Position numbers and translations under genes: made by a program
NCBI GenBank assembly: GCA_028823235.1
Contig: JAPKBW010000007.1
Span: 1-64,000 of the forward strand
Source of the DNA: Longimicrobiales bacterium
GTDB taxonomy: Bacteria; Gemmatimonadota; Gemmatimonadetes; Longimicrobiales; Gaopeijiaceae
Length of the DNA: 64,000 nt
Direction: 5' to 3'
Notes under the pieces: generated by a model
What the model was told of the DNA's origin: nothing
What the model saw: only the letters and a program-made list of their open reading frames with translations
Databases searched by the model: none
In this document: in pieces, positions 7,178 through 16,563 of the stretch
Numbering within the stretch: position 1 is the first letter of the stretch
Layout of the letters: each line of letters starts with the position of its first letter

Positions 7178-8326
7178 ATGAATCGATCTTGGATGTTTGT
7201 ATTTGTAGCCTCCCTCATGACAGCCCCGGCATCCAGCCAGACGCTTGATGCGAGTGCCGAACTGATGCGGGCGCTGACAGAAGCGCCGGGTCCGTCAGCC
7301 TTTGAAGAATCCGTCAGAGAGATTGTTGTCCGGGAGTTTGAGGACCTAGGCTCTGATATTCGGTTTGACGGTCTAGGATCAGTGCTCGCCACGATCCCAG
7401 GTGGGGCGGGTGGTCCTGTGGTCATGGTCACGGCGCATCTCGACGAAGTCGGGCTCATGGTGCAGTACATCACGCCAGATGGATTTATCCGAGTGAAGGC
7501 TCTCGGTGGCTGGCTCAGGCAGGCCCTTCCGGATCAGCGGTGGACCATACTGGGGAGTGAGGGCCCAGTGATGGGGATCAGCGGCATTCGGACCGTCCAC
7601 GTCACGCCAGCCGCTCAACGTGAGCGCGTATGGGCGTTGGATGAGATTTTCCTAGATGTGGGAGCGACGTCGAGAGACGAAGTCGAGGCGATGGGGGTGA
7701 GACCAGGAGATGGTATCGCTCCGCTCAGTGACTTCGCCGTATTGGCCAACGAGCGTTACGCGGCGAAGGCGTGGGACGACCGCGTGGGCCTCGCAGTGAT
7801 GCTGGTTGCCGCTAGAAGGATCCGGGATGAAGGAATCCAAGTCCCTGCGGAGGTCGTCTGGGTGGCCACTACGCAGGAGGAGATCGGGTTGAGGGGCGCT
7901 CAAACTGCCGTCGCACTAGCTAAGCCAGAAATCGGAATTTCGATTGAGGCCGGGGTCGCGGCTGACTTCCCAGGGATTGGACCGACCCAAGCTCAGGAGC
8001 GACTCGGAGGCGGGCCAGGAATGTTCCTGCTGGATAGCTCCATGATCCCCAACAGGAAGTTCCGTGACTTCATGTTCAGAATTGCTGACGAAACTGGCAT
8101 TTCCCTTCAGCCCGATGTCCTGACCGGGTACGGGGAGGACGGCGCTGAGATCCAACGCTTCGACTCAGGTCGCCCTTCTGTGAACATCACGGTACCCACG
8201 CGCTATCTCCATTCTCATACCGGCATCATACAGCGGTCGGACTTCGATGAGGCAGTTCAGTTGCTCATCGAGGTGCTCCAACGCCTCGATCAAGAGACCG
8301 TCCGAGAGTTGGGGAGCTTCCGTTAG
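7178..8326 (+). CDS. exported M42-family metallo-aminopeptidase
   Basis: A 382-aa binuclear metal aminopeptidase of the M42 (glutamyl aminopeptidase/TET-like) family. A signal peptide ends near ASS-QTL (residue 20), which is unusual because most M42 enzymes are cytoplasmic. Metal ligands and catalysts are visible: VTAHLDEVG (His87, Asp89), AWDDRVG (Asp200-Asp201), TQEEIG (Glu234-Glu235), the SIEAG aspartate-equivalent region, and the terminal LHSHTG histidine. Length is slightly above the family norm because of the leader. It starts 37 bp after attC-like site 8 and stops 22 bp before site 9, forming a single-gene cassette. Together with the M20, S9 and M24 enzymes it suggests extracytoplasmic peptide degradation. 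Confidence 0.92.
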   Translation: MNRSWMFVFVASLMTAPASSQTLDASAELMRALTEAPGPSAFEESVREIVVREFEDLGSDIRFDGLGSVLATIPGGAGGPVVMVTAHLDEVGLMVQYITPDGFIRVKALGGWLRQALPDQRWTILGSEGPVMGISGIRTVHVTPAAQRERVWALDEIFLDVGATSRDEVEAMGVRPGDGIAPLSDFAVLANERYAAKAWDDRVGLAVMLVAARRIRDEGIQVPAEVVWVATTQEEIGLRGAQTAVALAKPEIGISIEAGVAADFPGIGPTQAQERLGGGPGMFLLDSSMIPNRKFRDFMFRIADETGISLQPDVLTGYGEDGAEIQRFDSGRPSVNITVPTRYLHSHTGIIQRSDFDEAVQLLIEVLQRLDQETVRELGSFR

Positions 8327-8348
8327 TGATCAGCTATTCGAGTCAGCT

Positions 8349-8447
8349 TTCTAACAATCCATTGCTACTGGAACGAACTCGCGGGTGGGTAAGTCAGGTA
8401 ACATGGTGGGTTTGTTAGCAGGCGGGCCGTGCCGTCACGTATGTGAA
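8349..8447 (+). repeat. attC-like site 9 (right end degraded)
   Basis: Left box TTCTAAC (8349-8355) and arm AATCCATTGCTACTG are clear. The right arm keeps GGCGGGCCGTGC but the GAATCGCGAGACGTTAG end has been replaced by CGTCACGTATGTGAAAG. Confidence 0.65.
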
Positions 8448-8552
8448 AGTGCGCGGCCCGGTGCGGATCGCGATCTTGAGAATCGACTTGGCCGGGGACT
8501 ATTGAAAACGCGCGGACATCCATCCGCCGACGCTCAAAAAGGAAGATGCTCA

Positions 8553-10025
8553 ATGTGGAACATCCGATCGATTCTATTCTCGACCGTCCTTGCAGCACTC
8601 TTTTGTACGCCCGTCCTGACAGACGCGCAGGTGATCCGCTATGACGTCGCGATCCTCGGTGGCCGCGTCATCGACCCCGAGACGAGGTTCGATGGAATCG
8701 CCAACGTTGGGCTGCGCGGTGGTCAGATTGCGGTCGTGACCACGGATTCCATATCTGGCGACAGCGAGGTCGATGCTCGCGGTCTCGTGGTCGCCCCGGG
8801 GTTCATCGACCCGCTCACCCATCTCGTTGCCGCTCGGCTACCAAGTGCACTCTACAAGGTGACTGACGGCGTGACGACCGTGCTTGAATTGCACGGCGGG
8901 CCTGTCGATGTCGAGGCCCGGTACCGTTCGATGGAGTCGGAGGACATGCTGCTCAACTATGGCACCAATGTGGGGCACGCTGCCCTGCGGGGCGCAGTGG
9001 GACTCTCCTCGAAGGCCGATGGGAGAGAGCGTGAGGTTCCGGCGACTGCCGAGGAGGTCACCCGCATTGTGGAACTGGCCCGAGAGGGGATCTTGGGGGG
9101 CGCGCTTGGGATCGGATTCGGGATTCAATATGTGCCGAGCACTACCGAGGAGGAGATCTTTCGCCTCTTTGAGCTTGGGGCTCAATATGGCGTCCCGTCG
9201 CACCTGCACATCCGATATTTAGGGCCGCAGCGCCCGATCAACAGCGTCAAGGCGATCCACGAAGTCATCGCGACGGCCGCCGCTACGGGCGCCTCAGCGC
9301 ACGTAGCCCACGTGAACTCGACGTCCCCGAGGGACATTGATCTCGTCCTAGATCTCCTCGAGGGGGCCGCCGCGCACGGCATCGACGTGTCGGCCGATGC
9401 CTATCCGTGGGAGGCAGGTTCGACGGGTCTGGAGACGTCGGTGTTCGACCTGGGGTTCAGGGAGCGGATGTCGATTGGGTATGACGACATCGAGCTAGTG
9501 AGCACGGGTGAGCGCCTCACCGAGGAGACCTTCCATCGGTATCGGTCCGACGACAACCACGATCGTGTCATCGTGCACTTCATTCCCACGGAGACCTTAC
9601 GTAAGGCCCTGACGAGTCCGATCGTAATGGTCGCGAGCGATGGCGAGATTAGTCCCGAGGGACTCGGACATCCGCGCGGGGCCGGGACCTATGCTCGCTT
9701 CCTACGTCAATATGTTCGGGAGTGGGGGGACCTCTCTCTCGTCGAAGCCATGCGGAAGACCAGCTATCTGGCTGCGGTGCAGCTGCAGCAGGCGTCACCG
9801 GCAATGCGGCGGAAAGGTCGTCTCAGCGCTGGTGCGGATGCAGACATCGTCGTGTTCGACCTCGCCACCGTGAGAGAGCGAGCCACCTATCTGGAGCCGG
9901 CTCAGACGTCCGTTGGCATTGAACATGTGTGGGTCAACGGCGTGCGTGTCGTCCGTGGTGGGGAGTTGGTGGAGGGCGTAGCTCCAGGTCGGGCGATTCG
10001 AGGCGCTCCTCAGCGGAGTCGCTAA
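8553..10025 (+). CDS. exported amidohydrolase, N-acyl-D-glutamate deacylase-like, with an altered metal site
   Basis: A 490-aa amidohydrolase-superfamily protein most like D-aminoacylases/N-acyl-D-glutamate deacylases, which release D-amino acids from N-acyl forms. Family features: N-terminal beta-sandwich LGGRVIDPE, DGVTTVLELHGG, NYGTNVGHAALRG, HLHIRYLG, AHVNSTSPRD, and SDGEISPEGLGHPRGAG. The metal motif that should read HxH reads DPLTH (Leu88 in place of the first His, His90 kept). A signal peptide ends near TDAQ. The start is the ATG at 8553, with AAGGAAG 7 nt upstream; the longer frame from 8385 runs through attC-like site 9. The missing ligand makes activity uncertain, though some relatives use a single metal held by other residues. 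Confidence 0.85.
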   Translation: MWNIRSILFSTVLAALFCTPVLTDAQVIRYDVAILGGRVIDPETRFDGIANVGLRGGQIAVVTTDSISGDSEVDARGLVVAPGFIDPLTHLVAARLPSALYKVTDGVTTVLELHGGPVDVEARYRSMESEDMLLNYGTNVGHAALRGAVGLSSKADGREREVPATAEEVTRIVELAREGILGGALGIGFGIQYVPSTTEEEIFRLFELGAQYGVPSHLHIRYLGPQRPINSVKAIHEVIATAAATGASAHVAHVNSTSPRDIDLVLDLLEGAAAHGIDVSADAYPWEAGSTGLETSVFDLGFRERMSIGYDDIELVSTGERLTEETFHRYRSDDNHDRVIVHFIPTETLRKALTSPIVMVASDGEISPEGLGHPRGAGTYARFLRQYVREWGDLSLVEAMRKTSYLAAVQLQQASPAMRRKGRLSAGADADIVVFDLATVRERATYLEPAQTSVGIEHVWVNGVRVVRGGELVEGVAPGRAIRGAPQRSR

Positions 10026-10066
10026 TCGCTACCTGGGGCTGACGAGTGCGGTCGTGCAGGGCCACA

Positions 10067-10162
10067 GTCTAACAAGAGATTGCTCCTGCCACGGGTTACC
10101 TATTAGGTACGATTCGCTTGCCTCGAGGTGGGTCCAGGCAGCAGAATCGCGAGACGTTAGCA
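10067..10162 (+). repeat. attC-like site 10 (well conserved)
   Basis: Left box GTCTAAC (10067-10073) plus AAGAGATTGCTCCTGCCACG; right arm GGCAGCAGAATCGCGAGAC ends in GTTAGCA (10156-10162). Length 96 bp. Confidence 0.85.
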
Positions 10163-10423
10163 ACTGTGTTGGAGACTGAGCTGACCGAGGGCGGGACGGT
10201 ACTCGGCCGATTCGGAGTGCCCGGCCTCACCTTGGCTGTGGTGGGTATCTACGGAGTGATGACCTACTCGGTATCGCTCCGAGAGCGTGAGATCGGAATT
10301 CGACTTGCACTCGGCGTCGATCGGCGCGCGGTCCAGCGGCTGGTCCTCGGGGAGGGACTCTTGATCGCCGTGACCGACACGGTGATTGGAATGGCCGCCG
10401 TGTTGGCCCCGTCGCCCCGATGA
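10163..10423 (+). pseudogene. C-terminal fragment of a MacB/FtsX-type ABC permease
   Basis: The frame encodes about 86 residues typical of the C-terminal part of MacB-like permeases: a transmembrane segment GLTLAVVGIYGVMTYSV, the hallmark loop REREIGIRLALG, then VQRLVLGEGLLIAV and VIGMAAVL before an early stop. A complete permease has 400-850 residues and more membrane helices on both sides, so both ends are missing. The fragment begins exactly at the right end of attC-like site 10, where a cassette gene should start. This suggests deletion or capture of a partial gene. It cannot work as a transporter alone. Confidence 0.75.
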
Positions 10424-10445
10424 GTACACTCGAGAGCGACTGAAC

Positions 10446-10487
10446 GAACGAAGGGGCTGGGTCGGCGATGCCACCCAGCCCCCGTTC
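10446..10487. terminator. hairpin terminator between convergent genes
   Basis: GGGGCTGGGT (10453-10462) pairs perfectly with ACCCAGCCCC (10473-10482), extended by GAACG/CGTTC outside. The stem lies just past the 3' end of the minus-strand S9 gene. There is no strong T tract, so it may stabilise transcripts rather than act as a classical intrinsic terminator. Confidence 0.65.
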
Positions 10488-10513
10488 GGATCCGACTGCG
10501 GATCGAAACTGAA

Positions 10514-12553
10514 TCAGTCCTGCGTGATGCTCCGTCCGCTCGAGTGCTTTGCGAACCATTCTCGCAGGAAGAGCTGGGTACGGAGGAAGTTCGACGGCGT
10601 ACTCGACGTGCCGTGCCATTCGTTGTTGAAGCGAACCATCGCCGTCTCGACACCCATGACCTTGAGCGCCGCGAAATATTCTTCGGTCTGAGGCATCGGC
10701 GTGCGAAGGTCGTTGACGCCCGTCATGAGCATTGTAGGAGTCGTGACGTTCCCCACGTACATGAGCGGCGAGCGACGCAGGTGCTCACTCGGGTCGTCCC
10801 AGGGGAGATTCTCGAAGTTCCGATACCATCCGATGCCGTCCGTCGTACCCACGAAAGACAACCAGTTGATCACCGGGCAGTTTGCCGAAGCGGCTGCGAA
10901 ACGATCGGTGTGCCCAACCACCCACGACGTAAGCACGCCACCACCGGAGCAGCCATAGACGAACATGTTCTCATCGTCGATGTACCCACGGTCGATGACC
11001 AAGTCGACTCCGTTCATCAGGTCGTCGTAGTCTTTGCCCGGATACGCGTTCTTGATCGAATTGCCGAACGCACTTCCGTACCCGGAGCTGCCACGGGGGT
11101 TTGTGTAGAGTACGACGTATCCGTTCGCTGCATGCTCCTGCCAGGCGAAGTTGAAGCCGACGTTGTACATGCCGTGCGGCCCACCGTGGATCGACAGCAT
11201 CATCGGGTACTTGCGGCTCGGATCGAAGTCCGGCGGCTTGACGATCCAACCCTCGATCTCGAAGCCATCGACCGACTCGTACTTGATCTCTTCGACGTCG
11301 CCAAATGTCACGCCAGCGAACACGTCGTCATTCACGTGTGTCAGCTGTGTCCGACGGTTCGGGTCGGAGAGACTGAAGGACACGATGTCGGACGGCAACT
11401 GTGGACTGGTGAGGGTGCCGACCGCTTGTCCGTCAGCTGTGAACGAACTCAGTGCGAACATGTGGTTACCCGACGACAGCGCAGTCACGCCACCACCCGT
11501 CGAGACGAAGTGGATGTTCCGGTCCCCTTCAGCGCTGACCGTGAGGTACAGGCCACTTCCATCGTGGGCCCACTGCATGCCATTGATGGAACGATCGAAG
11601 TCTCCCGAAATCAGGTGAGAATTGGAGCCATCCATGTTCATGATATACACACCGGAATTGCGGTACGTGTCGGTGTGGAAGTCGGCACCGCGATACGCGA
11701 TCAGGTCACCCGCCGGAGACGGGATCGGACCGGAGTCTTGGCCATGCCGGGTAGTCAACTGACGGATCGTGCCATTCGCGACGTTCACGGCGTAGACCTC
11801 GGACTGACGCCAAGAGAGCTCGGAGTCTTCGGTACGCAGTGACGAGAACACCAACTCCGCTCCGTCGGGCGTCCATTCTCCTGTCGAGTGGTTCCAGTAT
11901 CCGTCCGTGAGCTGCCGTGCGGTCCCACCCTCTGCGGGAACCACGAAAATGTGCCTCCAACCTTCGTCGACGAAGCCGACACGGTCCTGACGATAGTCGG
12001 CCCGAGTGACGACCTTCGGTGGTTCGGTCCAGTTCGCCCCCTCCGGTCGGCCGGGAGGGCTGACTGACCAAGCCTCTTCTCCGTCCATAGTCATCGTGAA
12101 TGAAAGTGTGTTGCCGTCGGGCGCCCAACGGATTCCGCCAGGAGCCTTCTGCAGTCGCGTGATCTGGCTCGAGGCACCTTCGTCGTCCATCCAGCGAACG
12201 AAGATCTGGCTGCCTTTGGGCTCGCCTTCAGAGGTATAGGCGATCCGAGTCCCGTCTGGAGACCAGATCGGACCGGAGCCGTCGACGAGGAAGCGAGCCC
12301 TCGAACCGTCGACATTCATGATCCAGACTGACGACTCGCGGCGATCGTTCATCTTGTCGACCCAGCCACGGGTGTAGACGACTTGCGAGCCATCGGGGGA
12401 GATCTGGGGGTCGGATGCGCTCTCGAGATCGAGATACATTTCCAAGGAGATCGTCCTTGTTTCGTCTGCCTGAGCGGACACGAAGGACGGAGTCACCAAC
12501 ACGACCGCGATCGCCAGGGCCACGGTGGCGAAGGGTTGCATGCGTTGCGACAT
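10514..12553 (-). CDS. exported S9-family prolyl oligopeptidase-like peptidase
   Basis: A 679-aa serine peptidase of family S9 (acyl-aminoacyl peptidase/DPP-like). A signal peptide ends near VSAQ (residue 28). Residues ~30-420 form a TolB/WD40-like beta-propeller with repeated WSPDG/WAPDG/WTPDG blades; the C-terminal third is an alpha/beta hydrolase. The nucleophile elbow is YGCSGGGVLTSW, the acid lies in TGVNDLRTPMPQ and the histidine in NNEWHGTSS. SIHGGPHG and NPRGSSGYG are the oxyanion and family signatures. A hairpin terminator follows. It neighbours a second S9 gene on the same strand, but 390 bp apart and with different motifs, so they are paralogues rather than a recent duplication. 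Confidence 0.95.
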   Translation of the reverse strand: MSQRMQPFATVALAIAVVLVTPSFVSAQADETRTISLEMYLDLESASDPQISPDGSQVVYTRGWVDKMNDRRESSVWIMNVDGSRARFLVDGSGPIWSPDGTRIAYTSEGEPKGSQIFVRWMDDEGASSQITRLQKAPGGIRWAPDGNTLSFTMTMDGEEAWSVSPPGRPEGANWTEPPKVVTRADYRQDRVGFVDEGWRHIFVVPAEGGTARQLTDGYWNHSTGEWTPDGAELVFSSLRTEDSELSWRQSEVYAVNVANGTIRQLTTRHGQDSGPIPSPAGDLIAYRGADFHTDTYRNSGVYIMNMDGSNSHLISGDFDRSINGMQWAHDGSGLYLTVSAEGDRNIHFVSTGGGVTALSSGNHMFALSSFTADGQAVGTLTSPQLPSDIVSFSLSDPNRRTQLTHVNDDVFAGVTFGDVEEIKYESVDGFEIEGWIVKPPDFDPSRKYPMMLSIHGGPHGMYNVGFNFAWQEHAANGYVVLYTNPRGSSGYGSAFGNSIKNAYPGKDYDDLMNGVDLVIDRGYIDDENMFVYGCSGGGVLTSWVVGHTDRFAAASANCPVINWLSFVGTTDGIGWYRNFENLPWDDPSEHLRRSPLMYVGNVTTPTMLMTGVNDLRTPMPQTEEYFAALKVMGVETAMVRFNNEWHGTSSTPSNFLRTQLFLREWFAKHSSGRSITQD

Positions 12554-12945
12554 CGCAGGACCTCGTTTCGGGGGTGAACATATTTCAATTCAAATCGGGC
12601 GATTAAGCTAGGGCTGCCGGTCGAACGCGCCAGCGATGGAAGCGTCGCAAACGTCCTACGAGTGGCGTATCGGCTTCGAAGTTGAACTCGAGAATGCCAT
12701 GGAGAAGTTGGGTGGCTTACCGGGTAATACCCAAGCCGCAGCGTTTGTCTGTATTTGGACGCGTTATAGCCAACTCATTTGTCTTTCGTTGAAGGGCTAT
12801 ATCGAGTGTGCTTGTCCCATCCAGAGCGATTGCCGTGGCTCTGAGGGTCTCGGGGCGATGCTCACGCTTCAAGCGTTAACGGCTCTGGCCCGCCTAAGCT
12901 GTGTCCGGCAAGCTGCAGAGTCTCATGCTCGAGGTGCTAGGTCAG
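12554..12945. other. intergenic stretch between the two S9 peptidases
   Basis: This 392-bp stretch holds no convincing gene. Open frames on either strand lack coding-like codon bias or start signals. It must contain the promoter of the S9 gene ending at 10514, probably in the AT-richer part near 12575-12605. No attC-like arms were found. Confidence 0.5.
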
Positions 12946-15048
12946 TCAGTCGCTGATTGGCCGGCCGGTCCCCCGAACGTGGGTGTCGTACCAGGCGAGG
13001 TAGCGTTCGTAACGGTCAACCTGGTACGAGGGCACGCGGATCCCATGACTCTGTCCCGGATACACGACCAGCTGTGTCTCGATTCCACGCCGGCGTAGCG
13101 CCTGGTATAACTGCTCGGAGTTCAAGATGGGGACGTTCCAGTCGTCCTCACCCCCCATGATCAGGGTCGGGGTCTCGATGTCCTCGACCCGGTTGAACGG
13201 ACTCAGTCGCTCCCAGTTGTCACGGTTGTTGTCCTCCCATGGGAGCCCCAGTTCTGCCTCCCACTGCCGTTGGTAGTGGTCGTGCCCGTAGTTGGAGATG
13301 TAAAGCACCTCGCTCGCACCCGTGATTGCGCCTTGGAAGCGATCCGTCTGGGTGATCACGTAATTCGTGAGGATTCCGCCGTACGACCACCCGCCCACGC
13401 CGAGGCGATCCGGATCTGCCCAGCCCTCGGCGATCACGTGGTCCACGCCGGCCATCACGTCCTGGAAGTCTGGCGTGCCCCAGTTCGCCCATAGCTGAGC
13501 CGAGAAGTCCTGGCCGTATCCGGATGAGCCGCGCGGATTTACACGGACAACCAAGTAGCCCTTGGACGCGAAGAGCTGAGATTCGAACTGGAACGCATGG
13601 CTGTACTGCGATACCGGACCGCCGTGGATGCGTAGCAGCGTCGGGTACCGGCGTCCTTCGGCGAAGTCTGGGGGAAAGGTCACAAAGCCCTCGACTTCGG
13701 TTCCGTCTGCCGACCGAAACTGAATGGTGCGGGTTTCCGCGATGCGGACCGTAGAAAGAAAATGTGAATTGTGTGTGGTCACTGGATCCAGCACCGCGGT
13801 CTCACCGGGCACCGTGCCAGAGATCCAGTCCCCGGAGCCCAGGGTGGCGGCTCGATAGATTTCCCCAGGCCGGTCCAGGTAGCTGACGGACGCGGCGAAG
13901 GTCTCGCCCGCCCAGTCGAACGCACCCGCGCTGAGAGGGCCCGAGATCGGTCGCCCCAGGCCTGACCCGTCGGGTCGGATCCGGGCGATGTGGTTTTCTC
14001 CCGAGTCCTCGAGTCGGAACCAGATCCATTCGCCGTTCGCGGAGAAGCGGGGCTGGCTCACGTTCCGATCGAGTGCAGTCGTCAGTAATCGAGCCTCACC
14101 GCCGTCTGAAGCGATCACCGCCAGGTGCGTGGTTGCGTACCAGATCAGATCGGGACGAACGCCGGTCGTGTAGGTGAGCCAACGCCCATCGGGGCTCCAC
14201 GCCGGAGATCCGTCCGAGCCCAGATTGGTCGTCACTCGGGTCGGCGAATCCGTTGGTTCAGAAAGATCTGCCGATACGGTCCACACGTCGGAGTTTTCAT
14301 TCGCGTCCGGCTCGCCCGTCCGGTTGGAGCTGAACGCGATTTGGGTGCCGTCGGGGCTCCAGACACCCAGAGATTCATCCCAGCGCCCGGTAGTGAGTTG
14401 CCGCAGGGTCTCGGTCTCGAGGTCGTAGACGTACAGGTGTGTGTGCCGGTCGCCTGTGAGATACCCTGTGTTGTCGCGCTTGAACTGCAGGCGGTCAATC
14501 ACCCACGGCTCCTGCGGTGCGTTCTCCTTCGCGCTTTCCTTTTCCTCCTCCTCATCGCGTACCGTGAGCAGCAGCCGGGTGCCGTCCGGAGACCAGCGGT
14601 AGCCAGAGATGCCTTGTGAGACATCGGTGAGCGGGAAGCCTTCACCACCCCGTCGGTCGAGCGCCCAGACCTGGGTCTCACCCTCATCGCGAGATGCGGT
14701 GAAGGAGAAGTAGCGACCATCCGGGCTCCAGCCCGGCGAGCCCGCTGACTTCCCCGGAGCTGTCAGCCCGACTGCTTCTCCTCCTGTTGAGGGCGACATA
14801 AAAATGCGAGTGAACGACCGCTCCTCTTCGAGCGATGTGCGTGATACCGTATATGCAATCCAGTCGCCCTCAGGGCTGACCACCGGCGCTCCTACCGAGC
14901 GGGTCAGAAACATGTCATCCGGTTCGATCGGACGAAGATCCTGCGCAAGCAATGGAGACGAGAAGATAATCCCCAGGAGAGCAGCGGATACGACCTTGCA
15001 GGTCATCGGAGTCGTCGACCGGAGCGGCCCTGGAGCGATGTCGGACAT
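12946..15048 (-). CDS. exported S9-family prolyl oligopeptidase-like peptidase
   Basis: A 700-aa S9 serine peptidase with a leader ending near LLAQ (residue 36), a beta-propeller with WSPDGR/WSPDGT blades over residues ~50-430, and a C-terminal catalytic domain. Nucleophile elbow GGWSYGGILTNY, acid in GGEDDWNVP, histidine in PGQSHGI; RIHGGPVSQ and NPRGSSGYGQ are the other signatures. It probably removes dipeptides or N-acylated residues in the periplasm. An internal ATG at 15006 (Met15) gives a more normal signal peptide length; neither start has a good Shine-Dalgarno sequence. The negatively charged linker EEEEKESAKE in the propeller is a small oddity. Confidence 0.95.
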   Translation of the reverse strand: MSDIAPGPLRSTTPMTCKVVSAALLGIIFSSPLLAQDLRPIEPDDMFLTRSVGAPVVSPEGDWIAYTVSRTSLEEERSFTRIFMSPSTGGEAVGLTAPGKSAGSPGWSPDGRYFSFTASRDEGETQVWALDRRGGEGFPLTDVSQGISGYRWSPDGTRLLLTVRDEEEEKESAKENAPQEPWVIDRLQFKRDNTGYLTGDRHTHLYVYDLETETLRQLTTGRWDESLGVWSPDGTQIAFSSNRTGEPDANENSDVWTVSADLSEPTDSPTRVTTNLGSDGSPAWSPDGRWLTYTTGVRPDLIWYATTHLAVIASDGGEARLLTTALDRNVSQPRFSANGEWIWFRLEDSGENHIARIRPDGSGLGRPISGPLSAGAFDWAGETFAASVSYLDRPGEIYRAATLGSGDWISGTVPGETAVLDPVTTHNSHFLSTVRIAETRTIQFRSADGTEVEGFVTFPPDFAEGRRYPTLLRIHGGPVSQYSHAFQFESQLFASKGYLVVRVNPRGSSGYGQDFSAQLWANWGTPDFQDVMAGVDHVIAEGWADPDRLGVGGWSYGGILTNYVITQTDRFQGAITGASEVLYISNYGHDHYQRQWEAELGLPWEDNNRDNWERLSPFNRVEDIETPTLIMGGEDDWNVPILNSEQLYQALRRRGIETQLVVYPGQSHGIRVPSYQVDRYERYLAWYDTHVRGTGRPISD

Positions 15049-15454
15049 GAGATGCGGTGGTATGAGGACACGGTGGACAGAGCCGACAGACAGGACTGCA
15101 GGGTGGGGGCGTCGTCGGGCAGGGCCACATAACTACGCAGAGTGCCTTCAAGGCAATCGCGAGGGTATGCAACATCCGAGTGGGCCCGGTGGTGGGCAAG
15201 GCAGAGTCCGGCCCAGAGCTGCCAACCTTTCGCAATCAGGACTCTTTTTGCATGGAGGGGTTCGGGCGGACGCACGTTGTTCGATCGGGACCAGATATCA
15301 CGCGCATCGCGTGTCAGGGGGATACTGTGCCGATCTATTGGAGCGTCCCCTGAGCCGCGGGCTCAGACTATTGGGTCAGCTCACGACAGCCATTCGGGTG
15401 CGCCGGTACAGTCCTCGAAAAAAATCACGGAGCGCGAGATGGGGTAACCGCGCT
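15049..15454. other. intergenic stretch before attC-like site 12
   Basis: About 400 bp upstream of the S9 gene without a convincing gene. One plus-strand frame stays open to a TAA inside the next attC box, ending ARWGNRAM, as a cassette gene would, but its codon use is poor and no start signal is seen. It may be a decayed cassette or chance. Confidence 0.35.
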
Positions 15455-15561
15455 ATGTAACAAGCGATTGTTACTGACACGGGTTGCGTAGTCGGCAGGT
15501 CGGGTGGCTCTTGTTCTTTGTCACGAGGTCGCCCGTGCAGCAGAAACGCAGAACGTTCGGC
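15455..15561 (+). repeat. attC-like site 12
   Basis: Left box ATGTAAC then AAGCGATTGTTACTGACACG; right arm GTGCAGCAGAAACGCAGAAC ends in GTTCGGC (15555-15561). Length 107 bp. Confidence 0.82.
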
Positions 15562-15577
15562 TGAGTCAGGAGGCGTA

Positions 15578-16546
15578 TTGAAGCATCAAAGAACATTTGC
15601 TGCGTGTGGGACGGTCCTTGCGGCCGCCCTGTACTCGGCTGGCTGTGGCCCACCCGCAGGGCTGCCCGACGATGGGTTCGTCGACGTAACGGGTGGACGA
15701 ATCGCGTTCCGCGTCATGGGCGACGGAGCCGGGGTGCCTGTGCTGGTCATTCACGGCGGTCCGGGGAGTTCCAGTTGCATCTATCCCTCGACGTTGACTG
15801 GCATGGCCGAGGAACGGCCGGTCATCATGTACGACCAATTGGGGACAGGTCACTCAGAGCGGATAACCGACTTGGAGCGATACGCGGTTCTTCCGAGGTT
15901 CGTTGAGGAGGTCACAGCTCTTCGCGCCGAACTCGGGTTGGAGGCGCTTCACATTTTGGGTCATTCCTGGGGTGCCACCGTCGCCTTGGAATACCTGCTC
16001 ACGGCCTCACCAACCGGAGTGCTGTCAGTCACTCTAGTGGGCCCACTGGTCGGAACAGATCGCTGGCTTCGAGATGCTAATGACTTGGTGGCGGAACTCT
16101 CGGTTGAGGCTCAGGCCGCGGTCCGTGCCGCCGTGGATTCTGGAGACTTTGCGACGGCAGCCTTTGAGGCAGCGAACACAGAGTTCATGGGTCAGTTCGG
16201 CATCCGGAATCCCGATGCATACGCGGGTATTCAAGAGTGCGCGCTCAGGCCACCAGGAAACTCAGGGTTGTACGAGTACATGTGGGGTCCTTCGGAGTTC
16301 GTCTCGACGGGCACTCTACGAGACTACGATCGAATTGACCGGCTTCCGGAGCTAACCCTGCCGGTTCTATTCTTGGTCGGCGAATACGACGAGGCCCGAC
16401 CAGAGACGGTCCGGGAGTTTCAGGCCATGGTACCGGGGTCCATCGTAAAGGTTATTCCGGACGCTGGGCACGTTAGCAATGTCGATCAACCCGAGCTGTT
16501 CAATGCGGCCGTGAACGAATTCTTGGCGGGAGTCGAGCGTCGGTAG
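15578..16546 (+). CDS. alpha/beta hydrolase lipoprotein, proline iminopeptidase-like (S33)
   Basis: A 322-aa lipoprotein hydrolase related to proline iminopeptidases and haloalkane-dehalogenase-type esterases. After a lipobox SAGC (Cys23) come IHGGPGSSS (oxyanion), MYDQLGTGHS, the nucleophile elbow GHSWGAT, an acid in VGEYDEARP and histidine in PDAGHVSN. HGGPG and DQxGxGxS are S33 peptidase signatures, so release of N-terminal proline or related amides is likely. The TTG at 15578 is chosen because AGGAGG lies 5 nt upstream; the longer frame from 15518 lies inside attC-like site 12. The gene occupies a single cassette ending 17 bp before site 13. Confidence 0.9.
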   Translation: MKHQRTFAACGTVLAAALYSAGCGPPAGLPDDGFVDVTGGRIAFRVMGDGAGVPVLVIHGGPGSSSCIYPSTLTGMAEERPVIMYDQLGTGHSERITDLERYAVLPRFVEEVTALRAELGLEALHILGHSWGATVALEYLLTASPTGVLSVTLVGPLVGTDRWLRDANDLVAELSVEAQAAVRAAVDSGDFATAAFEAANTEFMGQFGIRNPDAYAGIQECALRPPGNSGLYEYMWGPSEFVSTGTLRDYDRIDRLPELTLPVLFLVGEYDEARPETVREFQAMVPGSIVKVIPDAGHVSNVDQPELFNAAVNEFLAGVERR

Positions 16547-16563
16547 TCCACGAGAGAAATCCC

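Noticed and set aside
10544-11842. 432-codon plus-strand frame inside the S9 peptidase gene
   Set aside because: It is the antisense shadow of a clearly coding S9 gene with WSPDG blades and a catalytic triad.
12636-12956. 106-codon frame between the S9 genes
   Set aside because: Codon pattern and amino-acid mix look non-coding, and no ribosome site precedes it.
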